Assembly (NCBI RefSeq): GCF_003265705.1
Contig: NW_020312828.1
Location: 58,765,021-58,829,020 of the forward strand
Length of the DNA: 64,000 bases
Direction: 5' to 3'
Source of the DNA: Callorhinus ursinus
Taxonomy: Eukaryota > Chordata > Mammalia > Carnivora > Otariidae
Part shown: positions 33,251 through 45,400 of the stretch, piece after piece
Layout: the number at the start of each line of letters is the position of its first letter
Position numbering within the stretch: position 1 is the first letter of the stretch
Made by a program: the position numbers and the translations under genes
The notes under the pieces: generated by a model
Databases searched by the model: none
What the model was told of the DNA's origin: nothing
What the model saw: the letters and a program-made list of their open reading frames with translations, nothing else

Positions 33251-33589
33251 GGCATGGTTTACTTTGGAGCTGAAAGTTCAATGCAAATGTGTACAAATGG
33301 TGAGAAATGGAAGGAGAGGTGAATTACCCACCAAGGGAATTCACTTTTTGTCGCTGCCTGAGGGTGATCCGAGGGCTTGGAATCTGGGAATTGCCTTTTG
33401 TCCTACTGCAAGACCCGGCCTTTTTAATCTCATTTTTAGTTGTAACCTGCTTGAAGGCAGAGAACACGGGAGTCTGTTACCTTCTTGAGGAACTGGACCT
33501 GTTAAGGTATTTTCTTATAATGTAAGAAGAGCAAGCAGAGAAAAAGATAATGAAATTAAGCCTATGTTGGCTCAAATTTCAAGGATCTT
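33251..33589. other. unassigned DNA
   Basis: Short frames on the plus strand have no recognisable domain. Confidence 0.4.
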
Positions 33590-33815
33590 CTAGAACAGAA
33601 TTTCTTTTTTTTTTTTAAGATTTTATTTATTTTTTTGAAAGAGAGAATGAGAGAGAGCACATGAGAGGGGAGAGGGGCAGAGGGAGAAGCAGACTCCCTG
33701 CTGAGCAGGGAGCCCGATGCGGGACTCGATCCTGGGACTCCAGGATCATGACCTGAGCCGAAGGCAGTCGCTTAACTAACTGAGCCACCCAGGTGTCCCT
33801 AGAACAGAATTTCTT
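33590..33815 (-). mobile_element. CAN-type SINE with perfect target duplication
   Basis: The body is at 33607-33798 (head complement GAGCCACCCAGGTGTCC). The 17-bp target duplication CTAGAACAGAATTTCTT lies at 33590-33606 and 33799-33815. Subtype with CCTGGAGTCCCAGG in sense. Confidence 0.95.
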
Positions 33816-33919
33816 AAACTGTGGAAAAAAGAGCAAGTTTATTTCCACCATCATCTACCTATCATGGAGCTATACTTTAGTAAAATTTAAAAAAATGAAT
33901 TGTTAGAAAAATGATAATG

Positions 33920-34117
33920 AAAAAGACATACAGGACACCTGAGTGGCTCAGTCAGTTAAGAGGCTGCCTTTTGGCTCAAGTCATGATCCTGGAGTCCTGG
34001 GATCGAGCCTCACAGTGGGCTCCTTGCTCAGCAGGGAGCCTGCATCTCCCTCTGCTCCTCACCTCCTTTGTGTTCTCTCTCAAGTAAATAAAAAATCTGA
34101 AAAAAAAAAGACATACA
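33920..34117 (+). mobile_element. CAN-type SINE with perfect target duplication
   Basis: The body is at 33933-34104 (head GGACACCTGAGTGGCTCAG). The 13-bp target duplication AAAAAGACATACA lies at 33920-33932 and 34105-34117. Confidence 0.93.
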
Positions 34118-35577
34118 AAATACAAGTCTAGATTTTTCAGATTCAGTAGGCATAAAATTGCTCTGTGAAATTTCTATAGTTGTTTCTAAATATTTAGTTT
34201 TAATTTTTGTATTGATATTGTTATAGACTAAAAAAGTTTGTAGACAAGAACTGCCTTAAAACCTTTTGATTAGAATAATAAAAGAATAATAGAATCATAT
34301 TATGCAACATAGAAAATCCACAGATTAAAATATCAAATAAAGAGGTAAATTGTAAAACCAACCATCTAAAGAGAGTTGTCCTGACACCATTATTAATCAT
34401 CTTTTATTAAAATAAAGCTCTCTATACTGAAAAGTCCCTACTGCCATATGGCCATCTAATTTAGAATGAGTCACTAACCTTATTTTATCAAAATAATGTT
34501 TCAAAAACAATATTTCAATTTAATTTCTCACCTCCTGAAAGTTTCATACTCATTCATATGTATTTTTTTCAGACTGAATAAATACAGCAAAATGAGGAAA
34601 CATTGAAATGGTTAAAAAATTCCAGTCTATGAAATAGGATCAGAAAACTGAACTCTCTCTCTTTTTTTTTTTTTTTGTAATGAAAGTGGCTAAGTTCCTA
34701 AAAGCAAAGAACTGAATAGCTAATTGGACTTGATTAGACAAGTAAAATTGCTAAGATTTAAGCTTCTCCCTAAATTCATATATTGGCTACTGATCTTGAA
34801 TAATGGAAAATGTCGTACTACATTGTGCTCCTATTATCTCTAGAGAGAATAAAGAAGCCATGGTGATTAGCAATCTTTCAGTTGGTGGCATATAAAAGTG
34901 CATTGCGACATTTACCGATATTAAAACATTAATGATAATAATTGAAACATTTTGTATATTTTTCTCCAGGATTCTGGCAACACCACTCACTGCAGCAGTT
35001 AAGGCACTGGAGGAATTATAATTAAATTTCTCCATTGAGAAACCTCCCCAGGAATGCTAATGATGTATTTCAACATGTTATTTATCCTACTCAATAATTC
35101 CTCATGAAGTTTAATGATAGCTGTCTTTATAAATAACAACTGATAAATATGCTTTCAAGATACAAAGAATTATAAAGCTGACTACTTGCCAAAAGACTGG
35201 AGGATGTTAACATACACTTCAATATTTCCGTTAGAAAGGACGCGCTTTGTATAGCCATAGGATAAGAATGGGACGAGATAAGGTTAAGCAGTGGTCCTCT
35301 GCATTGTGTTAGGGAGAGATAATCTGCAGACTTTTATCTAGTAATAAACTATGTCTTAGTGAGAGAGAATAAGATATTTTGGACTGCAGAAAGCTTTTCA
35401 CTTCACTACAGGAGCTACTACTGAGAGAGGGGATGCTCAATTCTCTCAATTCTATCATAAGAAAATAAATTAAAAATAGATAAGAAAATAACAGCAACAT
35501 GAACAAGAGAAAACCTATGGAGTGAAAATTTGTTAACTCCCTAGGAGGAATTCAGTAACACATAAGTTAGTCTTTTT
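34118..35577. other. unassigned AT-rich DNA
   Basis: No gene, RNA or repeat family recognised. Confidence 0.45.
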
Positions 35578-35646
35578 GTAAAAAGGCTGCTTCACACTGG
35601 GCCTCCGGGGGCTGTTTGTTCATATGCCAGAGCACCTGCTATTAAT
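35578..35646 (-). repeat. 69-bp block, inverted partner of 55533-55601
   Basis: The reverse complement equals 55533-55601 except for one base. It contains CAGCCCCCGGAGGCCC and CATATGAACAAA. Family unknown; the flanks differ. Confidence 0.85.
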
Positions 35647-35849
35647 TTCTTACATCCCATTTCAGGAAGAACAATTCCTGTCTCTGTCTTCCTCACCTCT
35701 TTCATCATGTCGTAGTAGGAGCAACTAAAAATAAACCAAGACAGATAGTCAAGACACGGGTTTTTGAACAAAAATTCTGCATTAGTAACCCCTCATTTGG
35801 AAGGGCTCAAAAGTAACTTCGGTAAAATAAAAGGTTATTAATTTGATCA

Positions 35850-35945
35850 AGCCATAAAGCTAGCAGGTGGTTGGGGTGGAACACAAATTTCAATCTGTCT
35901 GATTTCAGAGCTTATTCATGTAACCAACATTCTATAACCATATAG
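35850..35945 (+). repeat. MIR remnant
   Basis: AAGCTAGCAGGTGGTTGGGG, TCAATCTGTCTGATTTCAGAG and CATTCTATAACC align with the MIR 3' half. Confidence 0.55.
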
Positions 35946-37388
35946 AAAATCTGCAAAGAATCTTCACGCGTGCTTCTTTAATTAAGCTATTTGCTAATAG
36001 CTGGTTATAACAGTAAACATAATTTTGTTTGGTCCTTCATTTTATAGGCTAAATATGCCATCTTCTTTAGCCTTCTTTTGAAGAATTGTTACCTTGGAAA
36101 ATGGGTTTGACCCTTTATCTCAAACATTCGACAACATCTCTTAACATCTATTGCTGGATGGCATTCTCTTCATACAAAAACATATCTTCTGTGAAATACT
36201 TTCTCAAAATGTTCATTTCTAAATCTGCTTCTTAGAGGGAAGGTTTCTGAACAGTGCATTTGTTTCTTATATGGAGACACATCAGAATTAATACTGGGAA
36301 AGCAGATGGCTGAAGGAATCCCCGCATGAGAGGATCTTTCATTTTGCAGGACACACACATGGTTGTAAAGGAATAAAATATGAGGAACAACCTCATGGCA
36401 CTCTGAAGTGAAAGCCAGAAACCATAGGCCAAGGAAAGGATCTTCATGCTGCCTGAAAAGCATTTCCCCCCAGGGATTGATTATACTCTTGAGTTAATCC
36501 TTCCTATCATTCCTTATGCCATTTGCTACTACGTCTATTTACCCAACTTTAACGAAAGTTGAAAGGAAATAGAAGACTTTTTTTTTCAATCAGATATATT
36601 AGGAAGAGTCTCTTTATTATCAGAAAATTGGTATGGATAAACTATTTCGCTATAAAACATTTTCCCAACAAGTGGCCAAGTTTAAATATTTATAAAAGTT
36701 TGTTTTGCTTTACTGTTTTTCACAAAGTAATTTCACAACAATGTTCATAACCAAGTTTTGTTGCATATTTTGCCCCCTCAAAATTTGAGTTGTAACACAT
36801 TTGCTTCCGAAAATTAATAATGTAATTTTTTTTTTATTTTGGAAAGATCATGTTTTTGGAATTTAACTTAGCTGGAAAAATTGCAATTGTCAATTTTACT
36901 ATGATATCTGCCTCCTAGAAAGGCCTAAAAGAAATATGTGCTGTGGGTATTTAATGCCCCCAAAAGGTATAGCAACTTTATTATTGATTCCATCTGATTT
37001 AGGATTAAGCCCTTTAACAATTCTGTTTTGACCTAGAATTCAAACAGAAGACAAGATGCTGCAGAGGAGAAAGAACCAAATATCAGATTGTGTAACGTGG
37101 CTTTCTAACATGCTCTGGGAAGTTCCTTCCCCTAGAAAAAGAAGGTGGTGCTGGTGGTGGTTGAGAAAAAGCAAATGCTGGAGTCATAAGAGAGTCATAC
37201 AAAATTTAGAATTCATCCTCTAATCCTTGGTTTGGTCATAGATATATGACTTCAGGGAAAATCAGTTAACCTCCCATTAATTTTCCCTGTGATAATATAT
37301 TAAAATGCTTATCTGAATTTATAGGGCCTGCATCCTTTTTACCCATTTTCGTACTTTCTTTAGCATCATATGCATTCATCTGTCTGAT
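35946..37388. other. unassigned AT-rich DNA
   Basis: No recognised content. Antisense frames around 36170-36463 show no domain. Confidence 0.45.

Positions 37389-37423
<35 letters not shown>
37389..37423. repeat. (TA)n microsatellite
   Basis: Interrupted once by a C. Confidence 0.95.
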
Positions 37424-39690
37424 TTCAAAACATCAAGGGATCCTGGGCTTTGTTAGCCTAGAGGAAATGGACAACTCCTTATAGTCACAAAAATTAATCT
37501 TGTCTATCATCCCTGATCATACATGGAAGTATATTAAACTTTACAAAATGCAGGAAAATAAATAAAACATTAATTGTATATGTAGTTAATGCCCATGACA
37601 GTATAACTGTCCATAAATAAGGACAGATTTTTACATCTTTTATGAGAGTTGCCATTAAATAATATATAAATTCTTTATAAAACATAGATCACCTAGAAAT
37701 AAATATTCTCTCATCTGATTTAGATAAAATGACAATTTTCTATGTCAATAAGAAATACAGGTCTGTCTCATGCCTTGAGAAAATGGATATTATTTCAAGT
37801 CAAATTTTCTTATTAAATTCTGTCCGTGGTTTTCTCTTCATTATAGAATGGGTTATGCTAAGTTATTATCTAAGATATTATGAAATATGAGAGATTACAA
37901 ATTTGTGTACTGGGAGTTGTACTCAGACAAAATCAGTTGATTGTCTCAATAGTCTCCACAGTGACACAATGATTACCAGAAAAATCTGCCAAATCCCTCC
38001 CACTCTCTCCTCTTTCCCAGACACATGCAGTTATCCATCCATGATGTTCTTAATTGTGTGAGGAAAGCTACACTAGAGGTACTGGTAGACAACGGGTCTT
38101 CTCTGTCCCTTCCAGGTCCGGAGCTCTTGCTCCATGCTACTTAGATGTAGCTTCTGTATCTGCAGCATCCCTTCAATAAGTTAGTATTTTGAGAACCAGT
38201 ATGTGCACTGCTTCTTATCTATTACCGTGTCCTTTATCTACTTTCCTCCAACCACACATGCAGAAGTCCTCGTCCCCAATTGCTTTAGAGAGTCGGACCC
38301 TGTTTACACTCATTTCCTTTGAGTTTATTAATCTAAAGGAACTGCTTGTTTATTTTGTGATGTTCCTCATTCCCCTGCACGCCCCCTTCACTCTGGGGGC
38401 AGAGTAGTCAAGAACGAGAGCTGTGGCTCACAAACTAATTTTTTGTTATTTGAACAATCCTAATAACACATACAGTTGATTTAACTTCTGCCCTCCCTTT
38501 CCAATACATAAATACTCATTTTCTGAAAAGCAGGTGGAAGGTTCCTTCTAGGCTTTTATTTATTTTTTGGTTTACAGCTTGCAGGAAATACTATCTATGC
38601 AGCTCAAAGTATACATTGTCTAAGATTAAATACCAATGTTATACTTTACTCTTTAGGTACTGACTCAGTCTTGGAGTCCATTTGAGTGAATGAGTAATAG
38701 GAGGGCCACGGAGAGATTAACGGGACAAAACAAGTAAATCATCTGTTAAACATCATTTTGTTAAAATATAAAAGTATATTATTTATCCACATTTTAGATT
38801 TATTGGTAAATCCATGTTGATCTATGTAACAATTTTTAAAAAGTACAGAAATACAGTTTTTCAAAGGTCTCAATTTTAGTGAGAGTCTTGGGGGTTGGAA
38901 TCTCAATTTTGACGTGAACTTGTCAACTTGTTGTATGACGCTTAGGTGAGTAGCTTAATCTTCTTAAGAATTATTTCTTTATCATATAAGCATTTTAGGT
39001 TTCATATTCCTGTCGTTTAAAATTTCATGACGCTGTGGTCCTCTGGGAAGTACAAGGACTAAAGTGTTGGGCACAGGCAAGAAGAGGTATCCTGCCAATC
39101 ATCTCAGTTCCTGTAGGCAAAGAAGAAATTCTCCCATCCCATATTAGTATACAGATGGGGTTGTAGAAGCTGCTTTAATACATATTTTAACATGATGTTT
39201 GTGATAATATGAAGATTTAAAATAAGGTTCCTGCCATGATGTTGCCTGAAGATGTTGCTACTGTTGTGTTTTATTTAACATCTGAGGAAGGGAGCAATTT
39301 AAGTGACTTCTCACTATGCTCAATATAGCTTGATTATATGTTATATAAAATCACAAATTGTAGCATTCAATGGTGTATATTACACAGTTCTAATGGTTCT
39401 TAGAGGTTTACATATATTTGTTGTTCTAATAAAATTTTGGTTGCTATTTTTGTCAGTAATTCCATGCCCCTAGAATTCCAATAAAATTTTGGTTTCCTCT
39501 AATTGATACTCAGTTTATTTCTAAGATAAAGAGTTTTAACATTACCTATACAATTATGCAATACATTATTTCATAATTTATTTCAATATACAACATACAA
39601 TACTTCATTTTAATACTTTATGAAATACCTTATTGTATGATATGTTGTAATATCATAATGAGGACCACGTTCATTAATTTGTGATTACTT
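37424..39690. other. unassigned DNA, GC-richer at 37970-38420
   Basis: About 2.3 kb with no recognised repeat. 37970-38420 is less AT-rich than its surroundings and shows no repeat hallmarks. No splice-bounded exon could be argued from sequence alone. Confidence 0.45.
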
Positions 39691-39707
39691 AAAATACATC
39701 AACACTG

Positions 39708-41495
39708 AGGCAGAGCAAGATGGTGGAGGAGTAGGAGACCTGGATTTCGTCTGGTCTCAGGAATTCAGCTGAATGGGGATCAAACCATTCTGAACACCTA
39801 CGAACTCAACAGGAGACCAAAGAAGAGAGTAGCAACAACTCTCTGAATAGAGAAGCGACCACGTACTGGAAGGTAGGGTGTGCGGAGAAGTGAATCCGAG
39901 GCGATATTCGGGAGGATAGACAACGGGGGAAGGGGGCCTCCGCCGCTTCGGGCAAGTGATAGAGTCACGGAGCACAATATCAGAACTTTTAGAAGCCGGC
40001 TCCGCTGAGGGACGTCACTCCAGTGGCTAAGCGGGGGGTGGAACCCTCACAGGACAGTGTGGTCTCCGGACCCTGAGGGTCACAGAAAGACCGAAGTGCC
40101 TGAGTGCGGCAGAGCTCCCAGGTATCGGAGTGGGGAAGCCGGCTGCTGAGACAGAGCCAAGGTGCGGGCTCTCAGCTCGGGGTGGCCATAAACTGTGATC
40201 AGTGGCCCAGTCTGGCCACTGCTTCTCCAGCAGGGACCCAACAAGCAGGAGAGCTGGGGAGACTCCCCTTCCTCGCCTGGAAGGAGCGGCGTGGGAGCGC
40301 ACTGCAGGGATCTGCTGGGTTTGGAGACTCCACACAGGGTCGGATGCCAGAGATAGAAATGCTCGGTCATAGGCCCGGTGAGCACGGAGTGCAGCCGGAG
40401 ACCGGGGAGACAGGAGTGATTGATTGCTTTTCTCTGGGGGTGCACTGAGGAGCGGGGCCCGAATTCTCAGCTCCTCCAGGCGGAGATTGGGAGGCCACCA
40501 TTTTCACTTTCATCCTCCAAAGCTGTACCGAGAGCTTGTAGGGAACAAAAGCTCCCGAGAGCAAACCCGAGCAGATTGTTCAGCCCGGACTCACAAGGGT
40601 GGGGCAATTCCGCCTCCAGCAAAGACATTTGGGAACCACAGCAACAGGCCTCTCCCCCAGAAGATCAGCACAAACAGCCAGCCAAGACCAAGTTTACTGA
40701 TCAAGGACAACAGGAGAATTCCAGTGCTAGGGGAATACCGCACATAGAATTCATGGCTTTTTTACCATGATTCATTAGTTTTTCAAAGTTAATTTTTTTA
40801 ACTGTTTTTTTTTTTGAATTTTTCTTTTTCCCTTTTCAACCAACACCTTATCAATCCCTTTTTTAAAAAAAAATTATTTTTCATTTTTAGAGTCATATTC
40901 TATCCCTTCATAGTAGTTACCCTTATTTTTGGCATATATATATGTTGTTCTCTCTTTAAAATTTTGAGATACAGTTTCTTCTAACAGATCAAAATATACC
41001 CTAAATCTCTAGTGTATGGCTTTGTTCTAGTCTCCTGCGTGATCACATTCTCTCCTTTTTTTTAAATCTTCTTCTTTCTTTTTTCAAACAACTTCTTATC
41101 AATTCCTTTTAAAAAATCTTTTATAACTTTCATCTTTACACTCATCTTCCATCCCTTCATTGTATCAACCCTTATTTTGTACATATATAAGTCTTTCTTT
41201 CTTTACAATTTTAGAAGGCACTATCTTCTAACAGACCAAAATACACGCAAAATCTAGTGTGTGGCACTGATCTATGCACTAGTCTGATCATATTTGATCA
41301 TATTTTGTTTTTTTTGGTTTTGTTCTGTTTTTGTTTGTTTTTATCTTTTTCTTTTTCTTTTTTTTTCTTTCTTTTTTCTTTCTTTCCCTTTCTTTTCCCC
41401 TGGTTCCAGGTCTTTTCTGATTTCTTTAGAGTATATTTTCTGGGGACGTTGTTAACCTGTTAGCATTTTGTTCTCTCATTCATCCTCTGGACAAA
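39708..41495 (+). promoter_or_regulatory. L1 5'UTR / internal promoter region
   Basis: Begins AGGCAGAGCAAGATGGTGGA, with a CAAGATGG YY1-type site at 39716-39726. That is the position at which many mammalian L1 promoters carry YY1. 39840-40620 is GC- and CpG-rich against AT-rich surroundings. 40815-41310 is a tandem pair of T-rich segments. Overlapping frames of ~100-120 codons on both strands in the GC-rich part have no recognisable domain. Confidence 0.8.
40815..41310 (+). repeat. two tandem ~248-bp segments in the L1 5'UTR
   Basis: Copy 1 at ~40815-41060 and copy 2 at ~41063-41310 share the same series of phrases at a constant ~248-bp spacing: CTTATCAAT(C/T)CC, ATCCCTTCAT, CAACCCTTATTTTGT-type, TTCTAACAGA(T/C)CAAAATA and CTAGTGT(A/G)TGGC. 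Confidence 0.8.
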
Positions 41496-42391
41496 ATGAC
41501 AAGATGAAAGAAATCACCTCAGCAAAAAGAACAAGAAGTAGTACCGTCTGCCAGGGACCTACTCGATACGGACATTAGTATGATGTCAGACCTAGAGTTC
41601 AGAATCATGATTTTAAAGATACTAGCTGGGCTTGAAAAAACCATGGAAGTTATTAGAGACATCCTTCCTGGAGAAATAAATGAACTAAAATCTAACCAAA
41701 TCGAAATCAAAAAGGCTATTAATGAGATGCAATAAAAAATGGGGGTGCTACCTGCTAGGATAAAGAGGCAGAAGACAGAATCAGTGATATAGAAGACCAA
41801 ATGATGGAAAATAAAGAAGCTGAGAAAAAGAGAGAGAAACAACTACAGGATCACGAGGGCAGAATTCGAGAGATAAGCGATACGTTAAGATGAAACAACA
41901 TTAGAATAATTGGGGTTCCAGAAGAAGAAGAAAGGGAGAGAGGGGTAAAAGGTATATTGGAGCAAATTATAGCAGAGAACTTTCTTAATGTGGGGAAGGA
42001 AACAGGCATCAAAATCCAGGAGGCACAGAGAACCCCTCTCAAAATCAATAAAAACAGGTCAACAATCCAACATCTAATAGTAAAACTTACGAGTCTCAGA
42101 GACAAAGAGAAAATTTTGAAAGAAGCTCGGGAGAAGAGATATGTAACCTATAAAGGTAGAAACATTAGATTGGCAAAAGACCTATCCACAGATACCTGGC
42201 AGGCCAGAAAGGACTGGCATGATATCTTCAGAGCACTAAACGAGAAAAATATGCAGCCAAGAACACTATATCCAGATAGGCTCTCATTGAAAATTGAAGG
42301 AGAGATAAAAAGCTTCCAGGACAAACAAAAACTAAAAGAATTTGCAAACACGAAACCAGCCCTCCAAGAAATATTGAAAGGGGTCCTCTAA
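41496..42391 (+). pseudogene. L1 ORF1 (RNA-binding protein), broken
   Basis: ORF1p is the trimeric RNA-binding chaperone that coats L1 RNA. The start ATGACAAGA at 41496 is followed by TGA at codon 4 (41505-41507), where a CGA codon is expected. Downstream, KKSPQQKEQEVVPSA and the coiled-coil region (SDLEF, LAGLEKTME, IKELKSN-like) are readable. A second stop follows at EMQ(stop), ~41732; a 1-base loss follows near 41762; and another TGA falls in the DTLR(stop)NNIRIIGV segment, ~41893. The RRM and C-terminal parts (AENFLNVGKETGIKIQEAQR, then EKRYVTYKGRNIRL and the end EILKGVL) are continuous to the TAA at 42389-42391. Two of the stops look like CpG decay. Confidence 0.93.
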
Positions 42392-42472
42392 GCAAAGAGA
42401 GAGCCTAAAAGCAGCATAGACCAGAAAGGAACACAGACAATATACTGTAAAAGTCACCTTACAGGCAATACA

Positions 42473-45400
42473 ATGGCACTAAATTCATATCTTTCAATAG
42501 TTACCCTGAATGTAAATGGCTAAATGCCCCAATCAAAAGACACAGGCTATCAGATTGGATTAAACAACAAGACCCATCAATATGCTGTCTGGAAGTGACT
42601 CATTTTAGACCCAAAGACACCTGCACATTGAAAGTGAGGGGGGGAAAACCATTTATCATGCTAATGGACACCAAAAGAAAGCTGGGGTGGCAATCCTTAT
42701 ATCAGACAAATTAGATTTTAAAGCAAAGACTATAAATAAGAGATGAGGAAGGACACTATATCCTACTTAAAGGGTCTATCCAACAAGAAGATCTAACAAT
42801 TGTAAATATCTATGCCCCTAACAAGGGAGCAGCCAATTATATAAGGCAATTAATAACAAAAGCAAAGAAACTAATTAACAACAATACAATAACACCCCCT
42901 GACTAAAATGGACAGATCATCTAAGCAAAAGATCAACAAGGAAATAAAGACTTTAAACGACACACTGGACCAAATGGACTTCACAGACATATTCAGAACA
43001 TTCCAGCCCAAAGCAATGGAATATACATTCTTCTCTAGTGCTCATGGAACATTCTCCAGAATAGATCACATCCTATGTCACAAATTAGGTCTCAACCGGT
43101 ACCAAAAGATTGAGATTATTCCCTGCATATTTTCAGACCACAAATGCTTTGAAACTAGAACTCAATCACAAGAGGAAAGTCGGAAAGAACTCAAATACAT
43201 GGAAGCTAAAGAGCATCCTACTAAAGAATGAATGGGTCAACCAGGAAATTAAAGGAGAATTTAAAAAATGCATGGAAACCAATGAGAATGAAAACACAAC
43301 TGTTCAAAATCTTTGGGATGCAGCAAAGGCAGCCCTAAGAGGAAAGTATATAGCAATACAAGCTTTTCTCAAGAAACAAGAAAGTTCTCAAATATACAAC
43401 CTAACCCTACACCTAAAGGAGCTAGAGAAAAAACAGCAAATAAAGCCTAAACCCAGCAGGAGAAGAGAAATAATGAAGATCAGAGCAGAAATCAATGAAA
43501 TAGAAACCAAAAGAACAGTAGAACAGATCAACGAAATTAGGAGCTGGTTCTTTGAAAGAATTAACAAGATTGATAAACCCCTGGCCAGACTTATCAAAAA
43601 GAAAGGAGAAAGGACCCAAATCAACGAAATCATGAATGAAAGAGGAGAGATCACAACCAACACCAAAGAAATACAAACAGTTATAAGAACATATTATGAG
43701 CAACTCTATGCCAGCAAATTAGATAACCTGGAAGAAATGGGTGCATTCCTAGAGATGTATCACCTACCAAAATTGAACGAGGAAGAAATAGAAAACCTGA
43801 ACAGACCTATGACCACTAAGGAAATTGAAGCAGTCATCAAAAATCTCCCAACAAACAAAAGCCCAGGGCCAGATGGCTTCCCGGGGGGAATTCTACCAAA
43901 CATTTAAAAAAGAATTAATACCTATTCTCCTGAAACTGTTCCAAAAAATAGAAATGGAAAGAAAACTTCCAAACTCATTTTATGAGGCCAGCATTACTTT
44001 GATCCCAAAACCAATCAAAGACCCCATCAAAAAGGAGAATTACAGATCAATATCCTTGATGAACATGGATGCAAAAATTCTCACCAAAATACTAGCCAAT
44101 AGGATCCAACAGTACATTAAAAGGATTATTCACCATGACCAAGTGGGATTTATCCCTGTGCTTCAAGGTTGGTTCAACATCCACAAATCAATCAACGTGA
44201 TACAATACATTAACAAAAGAAAGACCAAGAATCATATGATCCTCTCAATAGATGCAGAAAAAGCATTTGACAAAGTACAGCATCCTTTCTTCATCAAAAC
44301 TCTTCAGAGTGTAGGGATAGAGGGTACATACCTCAATATCATAAAAGCCATCTATGAAAAACCTACAGCAAATATCATTCTCAATGGGGAAAAGCTGAGA
44401 GCTTTCCCCCTAAGGTCAGGAACAAGGCAGGGATGTCCACTATCACCACTGCTATTCAACGTAGTATTAGAAGTTCTAGCCACAGCAATCACACAACAAA
44501 AAGAAATCAAAGGCATCCAAATCGGCAAAGAGGAAGTCAAACTCTCACTCTTTGCAGATAATATGATACTTTATGTGGAAAACCCAAAAGACTCCACCCC
44601 AACACTGCTAGAACTCATACAGGGATTCAGTCAAGTGGCAGGATATAAAATCAATGCACAGAAATCAGTGGCATTCCTATACACCAACAACAAGACAGAA
44701 GAAAGAGAAATTAAGGAGTCTATCCCATTTACAATTGCACCCAAAACCATAAGATACCTAGGAATAAATTTAATCAAAGAGGCAAAGGATCTCTACTCAG
44801 AAAACTATAAAATACTCATGAAAGAAATTGAGGAAGACACAAAGAAATGGAAAAACGTTCCATGCTCATGGTTTGGAAGAACAAACATTGTGAAGACGTC
44901 AGTGCTACCTAGAGCAATCTACACATTCAATGCAATCCCCATCAAAATACCAACCACTTTTTTCAAAGAAATGGAACAAATAATCCTAAAATTTGTATGG
45001 AACCAGAAGAGACCCCGAATAGCCAGAGGAATGTTGAAAAAGAAAGGCAAAGCTGGGAGCATCACAATTCCGGACTCCCAGCTCTATTACAAAGCTGTCA
45101 TCATCAAGACAGTATGGTACTGGCACAAAAACAGACACATAGATCAATGGAACAGAATAGAGAGCCCAGAAATGGACCCTCAACGCTATGCTCAACTAAT
45201 CTTCGACAAACTGGAAAGCATTTCCAATGGAAAAAAGACAGTGTCTTCCACAGATGGTGTTGGGAAAATTGGACAGCCACATGCAGAAGAATGAAACTGG
45301 ACCATTTCCTTACACCACACACAAAAATAGAGTCCAAATGGTTGAAAGACCTAAACGTGAGACAGGAGTCCATCAAAATCCTAAAGGAGAACACAGCAAA

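Noticed and set aside
40027..40770. frames of ~100-120 codons on both strands of the L1 5'UTR (an ORF0-like idea)
   Set aside because: Stop codons are rare there because the DNA is GC-rich; no start context, splice site or similarity supports an antisense protein.
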